Shown: positions 1 through 4,990, counted from the first letter of the stretch. The stretch: 6,804 nucleotides of DNA from an uncultured Eubacteriales bacterium (GCA_902462015.1 CABPZV010000111.1:1-6804), one strand, 5' to 3'. The notes: generated by a model from the letters alone, not told the origin. Program-made: numbers and translations.

Positions 1-1164
1 ATGAAGGAAAAGAAATATGTACTATATTTAAAAATACTTGCTAATTATCTTTTGGCTGGAGTTATCATTCTGTTTTTGATATTTGTTTTCCCGAGGCTTA
101 TTGTATTTTTCTGGCCGTTTATTGTCGGGTGGATTATTGCGCTCATTGCTAATCCGCTCGTTCATTTGCTGGAGCATCGGGTAAAGATTGTAAGAAAGCA
201 CGGCTCGGCCATTGTTATAGTACTTACTCTTGCTATCGTCATAAGCCTTTTATATTTTATATTTTATGTACTTATTAAACAGGGAATAAGCTTTGCGCAT
301 AATTTTCCTGAAATGTATGCGACTGTGTCTGATACGGTTCAGGGTTTTTTAAATACATTTAGGGAGAAATATTCTATTCTTCCGGCACATTCGCGTGATG
401 TGATTGATATGGTTGTTAATGGTATCGGTGATTTTATCAACCGGTTTATAAGAGGAGTCAGCGATGCTAATCTGACAATAAGCAATGCCGGAATGATAGT
501 GAAAAGTATGGCGGAAGGTCTTTTGATGACTATCATTACTATATTGTTAAGCTATTTTCTAACGGCTGAGCATGACAATATAGTAAAGGCAGTCAGCAGA
601 AAAATGCCTAATAGCATTAAACAGGGTTACGACCTTATTATAGGGAATATGATGTCTGCGCTTGGCGGTTATTTTAAGGCACAGTTTAAGATTATGTGCT
701 TTGTATTTATTATTTTGCTTGTCGGACTTTTGATACTCGGAGTAGATTACGCAGTATTATTTGCACTGATTATTGCGGTTGTTGATTTTTTACCTGTACT
801 TGGAGCAGGAGCTATTATCTGGCCTTGGTGTGTATACGAGCTGCTTACAGGACATTATATAATGGCAATTGTTTTGTTTGCATTATATCTGATATGTCAG
901 GCAGTAAGGCAGTTCCTTCAGCCTAAAATGGTTGCCGACAGTATCGGGCTCAGCCCGCTTGCAACTATATTTTATATGTTTATAGGTTACAGGTTCCTTG
1001 GAGTAATCGGCATGATTGTCGGAATCCCTGTAGGAATGATACTTGTCAGTTTTTTCAGGGCAGGTGTATTTGACAGATTGATATACGGCGCCAGGATTAT
1101 TATAGTAGATTTTAATGAGTGGCGAAAATTTGATACAAAGGGAAAAAAAGGGCTTGACAAATAA
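1..1164 (+). CDS. AI-2E/UPF0118 family polytopic membrane protein
   Basis: This 387-residue inner-membrane protein has the layout of the AI-2E transporter (UPF0118, PF01594) family. It shows two or three N-terminal membrane helices (about 13-55 and 68-93), a soluble amphipathic stretch (about 95-165), then a hydrophobic C-terminal half with helices near 165-188, 230-275, 285-305 and 320-350. Family-typical segments are visible: DFLPVLGAG at 262-270, RQFLQPKMV at 303-311 and GLSPL at 316-320. Members are named after E. coli TqsA but include sporulation protein YtvI and ion or sodium/proton antiporters, so the substrate cannot be told from sequence. Length is normal for the family. The ATG is the first base of the window, so its RBS and any upstream start cannot be checked. 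The stop lies 39 nt before tRNA-Val, and the tRNA promoter -35 box overlaps the last codons. There is no terminator between the two. Confidence 0.88.
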   Translation: MKEKKYVLYLKILANYLLAGVIILFLIFVFPRLIVFFWPFIVGWIIALIANPLVHLLEHRVKIVRKHGSAIVIVLTLAIVISLLYFIFYVLIKQGISFAHNFPEMYATVSDTVQGFLNTFREKYSILPAHSRDVIDMVVNGIGDFINRFIRGVSDANLTISNAGMIVKSMAEGLLMTIITILLSYFLTAEHDNIVKAVSRKMPNSIKQGYDLIIGNMMSALGGYFKAQFKIMCFVFIILLVGLLILGVDYAVLFALIIAVVDFLPVLGAGAIIWPWCVYELLTGHYIMAIVLFALYLICQAVRQFLQPKMVADSIGLSPLATIFYMFIGYRFLGVIGMIVGIPVGMILVSFFRAGVFDRLIYGARIIIVDFNEWRKFDTKGKKGLDK

Positions 1165-1182
1165 TACCTTCGTAGATATAAT
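1154..1182 (+). promoter_or_regulatory. Consensus sigma-A promoter of the tRNA operon
   Basis: TTGACA at 1154-1159, a 17-bp spacer and TATAAT at 1177-1182 match the housekeeping consensus at every position. Transcription should start near 1189, about 15 nt before the tRNA-Val 5' end, leaving a short leader for RNase P. The -35 box lies inside the 3' end of the upstream membrane protein gene (stop at 1162-1164). A strong, constitutive promoter fits a stable-RNA operon. Confidence 0.88.
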
Positions 1183-1203
1183 GATAAGGCAGTTGAAATT
1201 CAT

Positions 1204-1276
1204 GGGATCTTAGCTCAGCTGGGAGAGCATCTGCCTTACAAGCAGAGGGTCACAGGTTCGAGCCCTGTAGGTCCCA
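1204..1276 (+). tRNA. tRNA-Val (anticodon TAC)
   Basis: A complete 73-nt cloverleaf can be folded by eye. The acceptor stem is GGGATCT/AGGTCCC with one G-U pair, followed by U8-A9, D arm GCTC/GAGC, anticodon arm TCTGC-CTTACAA-GCAGA, a 5-nt variable loop, T arm ACAGG-TTCGAGC-CCTGT and discriminator A at 1276. The anticodon TAC is at 1237-1239 and reads GUA and other valine codons. CCA is not encoded, so it must be added after transcription. It is the first gene of a two-tRNA operon. Confidence 0.96.
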
Positions 1277-1280
1277 TTTA

Positions 1281-1312
1281 TAAAGTCTTTTGAGGATGCT
1301 CAAAGGACTTTA
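1281..1312 (+). other. Spacer hairpin between the two tRNAs
   Basis: A 14-bp stem (1281-1294 with 1299-1312, one G-U pair) closes a GATG tetraloop and fills almost the entire 40-nt spacer between tRNA-Val and tRNA-Met. Only ATAT follows, not a T-run, so it is a poor terminator. It may instead isolate the two tRNAs during folding or guide 3'/5' processing (inference). Confidence 0.6.
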
Positions 1313-1316
1313 ATAT

Positions 1317-1390
1317 GGCGAGATAGCTCAGTTGGCTAGAGCATGCGGTTCATACCCGCAGTGTCGAGGGTTCGAATCCCCCTCTCGCTA
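1317..1390 (+). tRNA. tRNA-Met (elongator, anticodon CAT)
   Basis: This is a 74-nt cloverleaf. The acceptor stem is GGCGAGA/TCTCGCT with a terminal G-U pair, followed by U8-A9, D arm GCTC/GAGC, anticodon arm TGCGG-TTCATAC-CCGCA, T arm with TTCGAAT loop and discriminator A1390. The anticodon CAT is at 1351-1353. It lacks the three G-C pairs at the base of the anticodon stem that mark initiator tRNA. The sequence follows the Bacillus elongator tRNA-Met pattern rather than tRNA-Ile(CAT), although lysidine-type Ile cannot be excluded by anticodon alone. CCA is not encoded. The last ten bases (1381-1390) are also the outer arm of a 25-bp inverted repeat with 1411-1435. Confidence 0.94.
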
Positions 1391-1435
1391 TTAAAAAAGG
1401 AGTCCTGAAGGGGCTCCTTTTTTAATAGCGAGAGG
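1381..1435. repeat. 25-bp inverted repeat including the tRNA-Met 3' end
   Basis: The arms 1381-1405 and 1411-1435 are complementary at 24 of 25 positions; the remaining pair is a T-G wobble. The outer ten bases of the left arm are the tRNA-Met acceptor 3' strand. The right arm therefore carries its exact antisense, CCTCTCGCTA against TAGCGAGAGG. Read-through RNA past the T-run could pair with the tRNA 3' end. Confidence 0.85.
1391..1425 (+). terminator. Intrinsic terminator of the tRNA operon
   Basis: A 15-bp stem (1391-1405 with 1411-1425, one G-U pair, loop TGAAG) starts at the first base after tRNA-Met. The GC-rich upper part GGAGTCC/GGGCTCC is followed by six T residues within the descending arm, so release is expected near 1420-1425. 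The inverted repeat continues outward through 1381-1390 (tRNA 3' end) and 1426-1435. Confidence 0.88.
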
Positions 1436-1608
1436 AATATTAGAACCTAAAGCATTGCGGGTACCCACAGCGGAGAGGGCACCCGAGGTCCGGGGGGACC
1501 TCGGAAATGCGCGGACCAAAGCGAAGCGAAGACCCGAATCCCCCTTTTTGATGCAGAAAAGGAGTTTCGAATCGAGAGGCAACGTAAGGAAGTAGCCTTT
1601 ACGGTTGG
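1426..1608. other. GC-rich structured non-coding region with tRNA-like fragments
   Basis: No credible gene is seen on either strand. Positions 1426-1463 align without gaps to the reverse complement of the tRNA-Met 3' half (28 of 38 identical, including TAGCGAGAGG and TGCGGGTA). A perfect 9-bp hairpin CCGAGGTCC-GGGG-GGACCTCGG lies at 1483-1504. Positions 1513-1540 hold GGACC plus a doubled AGCGA unit and GACCCGAATC, and 1535-1545 resembles a sense tRNA T-arm 3' side (CGAATCCCCC). A weaker hairpin with two bulges lies at 1580-1607. GC is visibly higher than in the flanking genes. It could be a structured RNA, a dispersed palindromic repeat or an integration scar next to the tRNA. Confidence 0.55.
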
Positions 1609-1641
1609 AAGCGGTATAAAATGTTTATGCCGCTTCTTTTT
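1609..1641 (+). terminator. Intrinsic terminator without an upstream gene
   Basis: A 12-bp stem AAGCGGTATAAA/TTTATGCCGCTT (one G-U pair) with loop ATG spans 1609-1635. It is followed by CTTTTTA at 1636-1642. It reads on the plus strand, yet the nearest upstream plus-strand gene is tRNA-Met, which has its own terminator. It therefore either backs up the tRNA terminator or ends a non-coding transcript from 1426-1608. Confidence 0.75.
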
Positions 1642-1673
1642 ATGTCTGCGCAGTAGAATTTTTTACAAATCCG

Positions 1674-1682
1674 TGGTATAAT
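1674..1682 (+). promoter_or_regulatory. Extended -10 promoter of the phospholipase C-like gene
   Basis: TGG followed by TATAAT (1677-1682) is an extended -10 element. No good -35 box is found at 16-18 bp; TTTACA at 1662-1667 is too close. The start should be near 1689, giving a 5' leader of about 40 nt before the ATG at 1729. Confidence 0.55.
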
Positions 1683-1728
1683 CGATTCATGTTTGAGAGA
1701 CAAATCTTGAATTTGTGGGAGGGATATT

Positions 1729-2442
1729 ATGGCAACATGGGTTACGCATTTGATAATCGCAGATGGAGTTTTAAATAATATATCATTCCTTTGTAAACAT
1801 GAGTTCTGTGTTGGAAACATTGCACCGGACTGTAATGTGGAAAATGAAGATTGGACATGCTTTACGCCATCTCGTGAAATAACACATTGGATGAGAAGCG
1901 AGAGGAAGACTGCTTCAGATTGTGAAAGATTCTTACATGAATACATAGAGCAAAAAGCTGATTTAGATATTAAGGAAGAATCATTTTTGTTAGGATATTA
2001 TGCTCACCTGATAACAGACGCAGAGTTTCAAAGATATATACGGGACGAAACGAGGGTTAAAGCGTCTTGGAATCGAATAAAACAGCACCCAGAATTGAGT
2101 AAGCTTGCTGTGGGGATGGAAGAAACATGGGATTCTTTAAAAGTACTTATTAAGGGAAAGGAAAGAATGAAAGATATTTATTCTTTGGAACGGGATTATT
2201 TGGATTCCCACCCTAACTCTGGGTACTTTACAGATATAGTTGGCTTAGACGGATTTCCGGACTATATTGATTATTTACCAAAGGGTGCCATTGTTAGAAA
2301 AGTGAAAGTTATGAGTTACATGCCTCAAAAAGTAATCGGTCAATATCCATACATAGCGATGTCTGAAGACGAATACAATTATTTTATTAGTAAAGCTACA
2401 AAAATGGTTGCAGAGGCCATAGAAAAATATAAAGAAAAGTAA
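1729..2442 (+). CDS. Zn-dependent phospholipase C-like protein (PF00882-type)
   Basis: This 237-residue protein opens with W4 and H7, then GNIAPD (D34 at its end), THW (H53) and GYYAHLITD (H93, D97). These have the order and rough spacing of the Trp/His/Asp metal ligands in the Zn-dependent phospholipase C/S1-P1 nuclease fold (Zn_dep_PLPC). Unlike secreted clostridial alpha-toxins there is no signal peptide, so it should act in the cytoplasm. The distal His/His/Glu ligands of the toxins are not obvious after D97, so hydrolase activity is uncertain. Such cytoplasmic homologues are common in Firmicutes and uncharacterised. The start is supported by GGGAGGG at 1717-1723, 5 nt upstream. The gene stands alone with its own promoter. 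A repeat shared with another gene end lies 7 nt after its stop, and a terminator lies about 210 bp downstream. Confidence 0.78.
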   Translation: MATWVTHLIIADGVLNNISFLCKHEFCVGNIAPDCNVENEDWTCFTPSREITHWMRSERKTASDCERFLHEYIEQKADLDIKEESFLLGYYAHLITDAEFQRYIRDETRVKASWNRIKQHPELSKLAVGMEETWDSLKVLIKGKERMKDIYSLERDYLDSHPNSGYFTDIVGLDGFPDYIDYLPKGAIVRKVKVMSYMPQKVIGQYPYIAMSEDEYNYFISKATKMVAEAIEKYKEK

Positions 2443-2449
2443 ACTTCTA

Positions 2450-2468
2450 GTTTATCGAACAGAGCAAA
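2450..2468 (+). repeat. 19-bp repeat, copy 1 (after the phospholipase C-like gene)
   Basis: GTTTATCGAACAGAGCAAA begins 7 nt after the stop codon at 2442. It matches 5418-5436 at 18 of 19 positions (A/G at position 10). Sequences on both sides of the two copies differ, so this is a short conserved block and not a longer duplication. Confidence 0.75.
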
Positions 2469-2654
2469 AAATCAGCATTAATCAAACCGCAACCCCCACT
2501 GACATTTTGCAGTCGCAAGTCTGAAAGTATCATAGTGGATTACGCACTTTGAAAGAGTTGCATAACAAAAGGATAGCGCGTACCCAAAAGCAGACACAAA
2601 AGGCGGCATGACCGATAGGGCTATACCGTTCACAAAGTAAATTTTAGTATAAAC

Positions 2655-2705
2655 GCACCTTGGAGCACCTTCCTTACGGAGGGTACCCCAAGGGGTGCCT
2701 TTTTT
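2655..2705 (+). terminator. Intrinsic terminator with two alternative hairpins
   Basis: A long imperfect hairpin pairs 2655-2673 with 2678-2698 around a TTAC loop, using several G-U pairs and a small bulge. It is followed by six T residues (2700-2705). A compact alternative, GGTACCCC-AA-GGGGTGCC (2682-2699), could form instead and would also precede the T-run. It is oriented to end transcripts from the phospholipase C-like gene. Confidence 0.7.
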
Positions 2706-2857
2706 AGTGATTATTATCACATTCACTTGATTTTCAGTGAAATCCTTTGACAGAGACAGCCGATAGGCGAAGAAAATCGCCGCTATAGTGTTACCCATAC
2801 ACGGCGGCATATATATAGAGATTACACTGGCTCTGTAGGTTGGCGTTGTGGTAGATT

Positions 2858-3331
2858 TTAAAACTCCAATAAATACAGATAAGAATTTCTATCTGGATAT
2901 TCGTAACGAAAAGTCAAATTTTCTTTCGTAATTTTTCTAAATCCAGCCTTTTCATAAAATCGATGTGAAGCTGTGGCAACAGAAGGTGTATCCAGTAAAA
3001 CCCGCTTATACTTTTCATCTTTTAGACAGGTAATTAGTTTCTCATATAAAGCATATCCTATTTTTTTATTGCGCCAATCACTCCTAACGAAAAATTTCTT
3101 TAATACAGCATTTCCACTTCCATAGTTCATAAAGGCGATTGTGCCGATTACTTCGTTTTTTTCCACCGCTATCCAAAATGTACCGCCGTTCTTTTCATAA
3201 TGTAATGGCACATCTAAAAGGTCAGGTTGTTCTTCAATAGTCAGGTTAATTTTTGCTTCGCTGTTCTGAATATGCAAAATCATGTCTATAACCTGCTGTT
3301 TGTATGTATCTTGATACTTGATTATTTCCAT
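2858..3331 (-). CDS. GNAT family N-acetyltransferase
   Basis: A 157-residue single-domain GNAT enzyme that would transfer an acetyl group from acetyl-CoA to an unknown amine. The core is visible: strand pair FWIAVEKNEVIGTIAF (52-67), beta4 with acetyl-CoA-binding loop LKKFFVRSDWRNKKIGYAL (77-95, the R/QxxGxG/A signature being R87-N-K-K-I-G-Y-A94), and the motif B region SHRFYEKAGFRKI (122-134) with the usual Tyr of the active-site helix. Length is typical. The start is supported by GGGAG 9 nt upstream. It is the last gene of the minus-strand operon and begins 4 nt after the KTR stop codon, so it is co-transcribed and probably translationally coupled. The substrate cannot be inferred. Its place behind a PadR regulator suggests an induced response to a small molecule, which is an inference. 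Confidence 0.85.
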   Translation of the reverse strand: MEIIKYQDTYKQQVIDMILHIQNSEAKINLTIEEQPDLLDVPLHYEKNGGTFWIAVEKNEVIGTIAFMNYGSGNAVLKKFFVRSDWRNKKIGYALYEKLITCLKDEKYKRVLLDTPSVATASHRFYEKAGFRKITKENLTFRYEYPDRNSYLYLLEF

Positions 3332-3335
3332 ATAG

Positions 3336-3515
3336 TTACTCCCATAGATTCCTGTTTGATTTTTGAATAACGGTTATTTGTAAATTCTTTGCGTCTATCA
3401 GCGTTTCCTGCTTGCATTTTGGACAGTAGAGGTGATAGTTTTTCAATACAGTATCTTCTCGCAGTCTGTCACGGGTTTTGTTGCCGCAAACGGGGCATAG
3501 TATCCATTCAGTCAT
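3336..3515 (-). CDS. Cysteine-rich KTR family protein (small zinc-finger-like)
   Basis: A 59-residue protein with two CxxC knuckles, CPVC at 7-10 and CPKC at 31-34, and the family-naming K13-T-R15 right after the first knuckle. This is the pattern of the cysteine-rich KTR family (PF14205), small proteins of unknown function common in conjugative elements of gut Firmicutes. The four cysteines probably bind one zinc. The gene is real by context: its ATG overlaps the DUF2812 stop in ATGACTGA (8-nt overlap) and its stop lies 4 nt before the GNAT start. A purine run AAGGAAAAG lies somewhat far upstream, so initiation probably relies on coupling. It may act on RNA, DNA or a partner protein; no function is claimed. 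Confidence 0.87.
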   Translation of the reverse strand: MTEWILCPVCGNKTRDRLREDTVLKNYHLYCPKCKQETLIDAKNLQITVIQKSNRNLWE

Positions 3516-4059
3516 TTCTATATCTTTTCCTTAGTTTTCGCAGTTTCAAACCACAATAAATAAGCAGATAAAGATATAGCAGCGTCATAACGGCAAAAAA
3601 TACAGTAAACACAGTTGCAAGAGAGGCGCTGGTCTCTAAGCTTCTTAAGAAATTCGGAAGCACACAGCAAAGAAAGATTACCAAAATTGGTAACAAACGA
3701 GTTTTTACCACATGGTTAATCATGTCAATCCTTGATTCGTTGTCAGAGAAAATTTCGCAATCCTGTTCGGAATCTGTCTCTGATGACGGTTTGCGAAAAT
3801 ACAGCCACCCAACACACCGACCGATATATTCCCAACCATAATCCCTAAAAATCTGAAAATAATTACTGGTCTCTGCATTGTTTTTATAATCCAGCCGGTA
3901 CGCCATATCCTCTGGCGTACATTTCTCGAAAATGTAGAAGCATGGCGGAATCATTCTTAATAGTTTCCAACCGTTTTTATGCTGATTGTGCAGCCAAACT
4001 TCCTCATCCTCATAATCCGCAATGGTAAAAAAGCGTACTGCAGTTTTTCTATTATTCAT
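3508..4059 (-). CDS. DUF2812 domain membrane protein
   Basis: A 183-residue protein with an N-terminal DUF2812 domain (about 8-90). It shows the family pattern FFTIADYEDEE-WL at 10-23, GWKL at 30-33, F-EKCTPEDMAYRLDY at 44-58, and a second half with GWEYIGRCVGWLYFRK at 75-90. An acidic linker (91-112) follows, then two membrane helices near 122-140 and 146-170 and a basic tail KLRKLRKRYRND. The domain should therefore face the cytoplasm, anchored to the membrane. Genes of this family usually sit directly behind a PadR regulator, as here; the biochemical role is not known. The start is supported by AAAGGAGAGGG about 6-9 nt upstream, and the ATG overlaps the PadR stop in ATGAATAA (8 nt), so the two are translationally coupled. 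It could sense or export the PadR inducer (inference). Confidence 0.87.
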   Translation of the reverse strand: MNNRKTAVRFFTIADYEDEEVWLHNQHKNGWKLLRMIPPCFYIFEKCTPEDMAYRLDYKNNAETSNYFQIFRDYGWEYIGRCVGWLYFRKPSSETDSEQDCEIFSDNESRIDMINHVVKTRLLPILVIFLCCVLPNFLRSLETSASLATVFTVFFAVMTLLYLYLLIYCGLKLRKLRKRYRND

Positions 4060-4375
4060 TAATTCCCTCTCCTTTGCTGTTTTTATATAAGCGTTCTATA
4101 CGGTTAATTTCAAGATTTAGGATTTTTTTCCCGAGTTCAGTAATTCGATATAGCTTTCTCTTTTCTTCTTCTTTTTCAAAAACAATCAGACCATCTTTTT
4201 CCATTTTAGAGAGCGTTCCGTACATCGTCCCTGCGCTGATAATTAACTCTCCTCCTGTCATTTGTTTGACTTGTTGGCTGATTCCGTAGCCATGCTGTGG
4301 CTGCTGGAGACAGAATAAAATATAAAATCCGCTTTCCGTCATAGGTACATAAATCCGCTTTATTTTACTATTCAT
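4052..4375 (-). CDS. PadR family transcriptional regulator
   Basis: A 107-residue winged-helix repressor of the PadR family. Helix 1 carries MTESGFYILFCL, the recognition region includes HGYGISQQV and SAGTMYGTLSKMEKDGLI, and the wing is EKEEEKRKLYRITELGKKIL, followed by a short C-terminal dimerisation helix (PadR subfamily 2 size). An ATG at 4420 would give 122 residues, but it lies upstream of the expected transcription start (about 4414). The ATG at 4375 has GTGAGG 6 nt upstream; ATG 4381 is a weaker alternative. It is the first gene of the PadR-DUF2812-KTR-GNAT operon. PadR proteins typically repress their own operon until a small aromatic or cationic ligand, or another stress signal, binds. 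The palindrome next to the promoter fits autorepression. Confidence 0.9.
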   Translation of the reverse strand: MNSKIKRIYVPMTESGFYILFCLQQPQHGYGISQQVKQMTGGELIISAGTMYGTLSKMEKDGLIVFEKEEEKRKLYRITELGKKILNLEINRIERLYKNSKGEGINE

Positions 4376-4394
4376 AGGCATCCTCACTATTCCA

Positions 4395-4430
4395 CCTCGA
4401 TATATCGAGGCTCTATCCATATTATATCGA
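4395..4430 (-). promoter_or_regulatory. Probable PadR operator: 16-bp palindrome plus in-phase half-site
   Basis: CCTCGATATATCGAGG at 4395-4410 is a perfect 16-bp palindrome, about +4 to +19 from the predicted start. A second TCGATATA (minus strand, 4430-4423) overlaps the -10 box and lies exactly 22 bp (two helical turns) from the matching half of the palindrome. ATCG-N5-CGAT (4438-4426) adds an inverted pair in the spacer. The arrangement suits one or two PadR dimers on one DNA face blocking RNA polymerase. The binding protein is inferred from adjacency. Confidence 0.75.
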
Positions 4431-4449
4431 ACCCCGATGTAGTTGTCAA
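4421..4449 (-). promoter_or_regulatory. Perfect sigma-A promoter of the PadR operon
   Basis: On the minus strand, TTGACA (4449-4444), a 17-bp spacer and TATAAT (4426-4421) match consensus at all twelve positions. The start is predicted near 4414. A promoter this strong in front of a regulator is expected to be held down by a repressor. Confidence 0.88.
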
Positions 4450-4450
4450 G

Positions 4451-4468
4451 CGCTTTTCGAAAAAAGCG
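4451..4468. other. Short hairpin between TnpV and the PadR promoter
   Basis: The arms CGCTTTT (4451-4457) and AAAAGCG (4462-4468) enclose a CGAA loop (plus strand). On the minus strand it lies about 34 nt after the TnpV stop and just upstream of the PadR -35 box. No T-run follows on the minus strand, so it is at best a weak terminator. It could also be a protein-binding site. Confidence 0.4.
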
Positions 4469-4501
4469 ACAGGAAACTTATTCCCCGTCGTCTTTGACTG
4501 T

Positions 4502-4879
4502 TTATGCGTAGATGATTTCCTTATTCAAAATCTCTACCGCACACGCCCGTATGTTATTCATCCGTCCAACCCATTCTAAGACGTTTTCCGCCTTTTGCTG
4601 TTCCGTGATACCCTGTGCCTGTTTCATTTGCTCTATGAGAGGTTCAAAGCGCTCCTGCGTCTGTCTGTTTATCTTTGCAAGGTAGTCATTGAGCCTGCCG
4701 CTTGTGAGTAGATTTATGTATGTAACTTTGCGGTACTCCCGCAGATATTGCGAGTGCCGTTGCTCCCATATCCTGATAGGTTTTTCTTCTTCGGGTGGTA
4801 GGATAAGACACGGCAGATAATATTCGCCTTGCAGTTCATACCAAAGCCCATTGTTCTCATTATAAATGTATTTGTCCAT
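4502..4879 (-). CDS. tnpV: TnpV family transposon-encoded protein
   Basis: A 125-residue protein with the pattern of TnpV (PF14198), first described on the clostridial mobilizable transposon Tn4451. Seen here are NGLWYELQGEYYLPCLILP (10-28), KPIRIWEQRHSQYLRE (33-48), TYINLLTSGRLNDYL (53-67), and a charged helical C-terminal half ending in ENVLEWVGRMNNIR and EILNKEIIYA. The role of TnpV is unknown; it is not the recombinase. An in-frame ATG at 4912 lies upstream of the predicted transcript start, whereas ATG 4879 has AGAGG 8 nt upstream, so the shorter form is chosen. No TnpX-type serine recombinase or relaxase is nearby, so the gene looks like a solitary remnant or passenger of a larger element. 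Confidence 0.87.
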   Translation of the reverse strand: MDKYIYNENNGLWYELQGEYYLPCLILPPEEEKPIRIWEQRHSQYLREYRKVTYINLLTSGRLNDYLAKINRQTQERFEPLIEQMKQAQGITEQQKAENVLEWVGRMNNIRACAVEILNKEIIYA

Positions 4880-4892
4880 TTTGAAAGCCTCT

Positions 4893-4921
4893 AGTATAAT
4901 ATATTCGCACATATGTCACAA
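4893..4921 (-). promoter_or_regulatory. Promoter of tnpV
   Basis: On the minus strand, TTGTGA (4921-4916), a 17-bp spacer and TATACT (4898-4893) form a moderate sigma-A promoter. Transcription would start near 4886, 7 nt before the chosen ATG. This leaves a very short leader and excludes the upstream in-frame ATG at 4912. The SD AGAGG (4892-4888) would then sit at the very 5' end, so the start site may be a few bases further upstream. Confidence 0.5.
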
Positions 4922-4968
4922 TTTCCCGATTGCCACTTGTTGTTATAGCTTGTTATCAGATTTTTCTT

Positions 4969-4988
4969 GTCTACGCTCCGCTCCGGTC
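4969..4988 (-). repeat. Purine-rich GACC..AGCG motif, copy B
   Basis: On the minus strand it reads GACCGGAGCGGAGCGTAGAC. This resembles 1514-1533 (GACCAAAGCGAAGCGAAGAC) at 16 of 20 positions, and 6782-6796 if one AGCGA-type unit is deleted. A dispersed short repeat is the simplest reading. Confidence 0.5.
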
Positions 4989-4990
4989 GA

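Larger units (their letters stand above)
2443..2857. other. Non-coding stretch between convergent genes
   Basis: No gene with an RBS and believable composition is seen. It holds repeat copy 1, the plus-strand terminator at 2655-2705, two small hairpins (GTGAT/ATCAC near 2707-2720 and TCACT/AGTGA near 2724-2741), and an imperfect hairpin around the CGCC/GGCG arms near 2778-2806. The latter could weakly terminate the minus-strand operon ending at 2858. A minus-strand reading frame over 2478-2810 crosses the terminator and is judged spurious. The style resembles the intergenic backbone of conjugative elements, but that is an impression, not a match. Confidence 0.45.

Noticed and set aside
883..1203. 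Antisense frame over the 3' end of the AI-2E family gene and the tRNA promoter
   Set aside because: Shadow of the well-supported plus-strand gene, with no domain or RBS.
1391..1582. Minus-strand 63-codon frame
   Set aside because: It crosses the tRNA terminator and the structured GC-rich region, has no RBS, and its composition follows the repeats. Judged spurious.
1599..1946. Minus-strand frame overlapping the phospholipase C-like gene start
   Set aside because: It lies over the terminator, promoter and first third of a convincing gene. Shadow frame.
2478..2810. Minus-strand 110-codon frame in the intergenic region
   Set aside because: It runs through the terminator hairpin at 2655-2705, and its unusual composition (many Cys, Phe, Tyr) does not look like a folded protein. 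No strong RBS.
4074..4289. Plus-strand frame opposite PadR
   Set aside because: Ser/Ile/Phe-rich shadow of the PadR coding strand.
4872..4900. Plus-strand promoter-like pair TTGTCC-N17-TATAAT
   Set aside because: It overlaps the tnpV start and its minus-strand promoter and has no plus-strand gene close downstream. Probably chance in AT-rich DNA.
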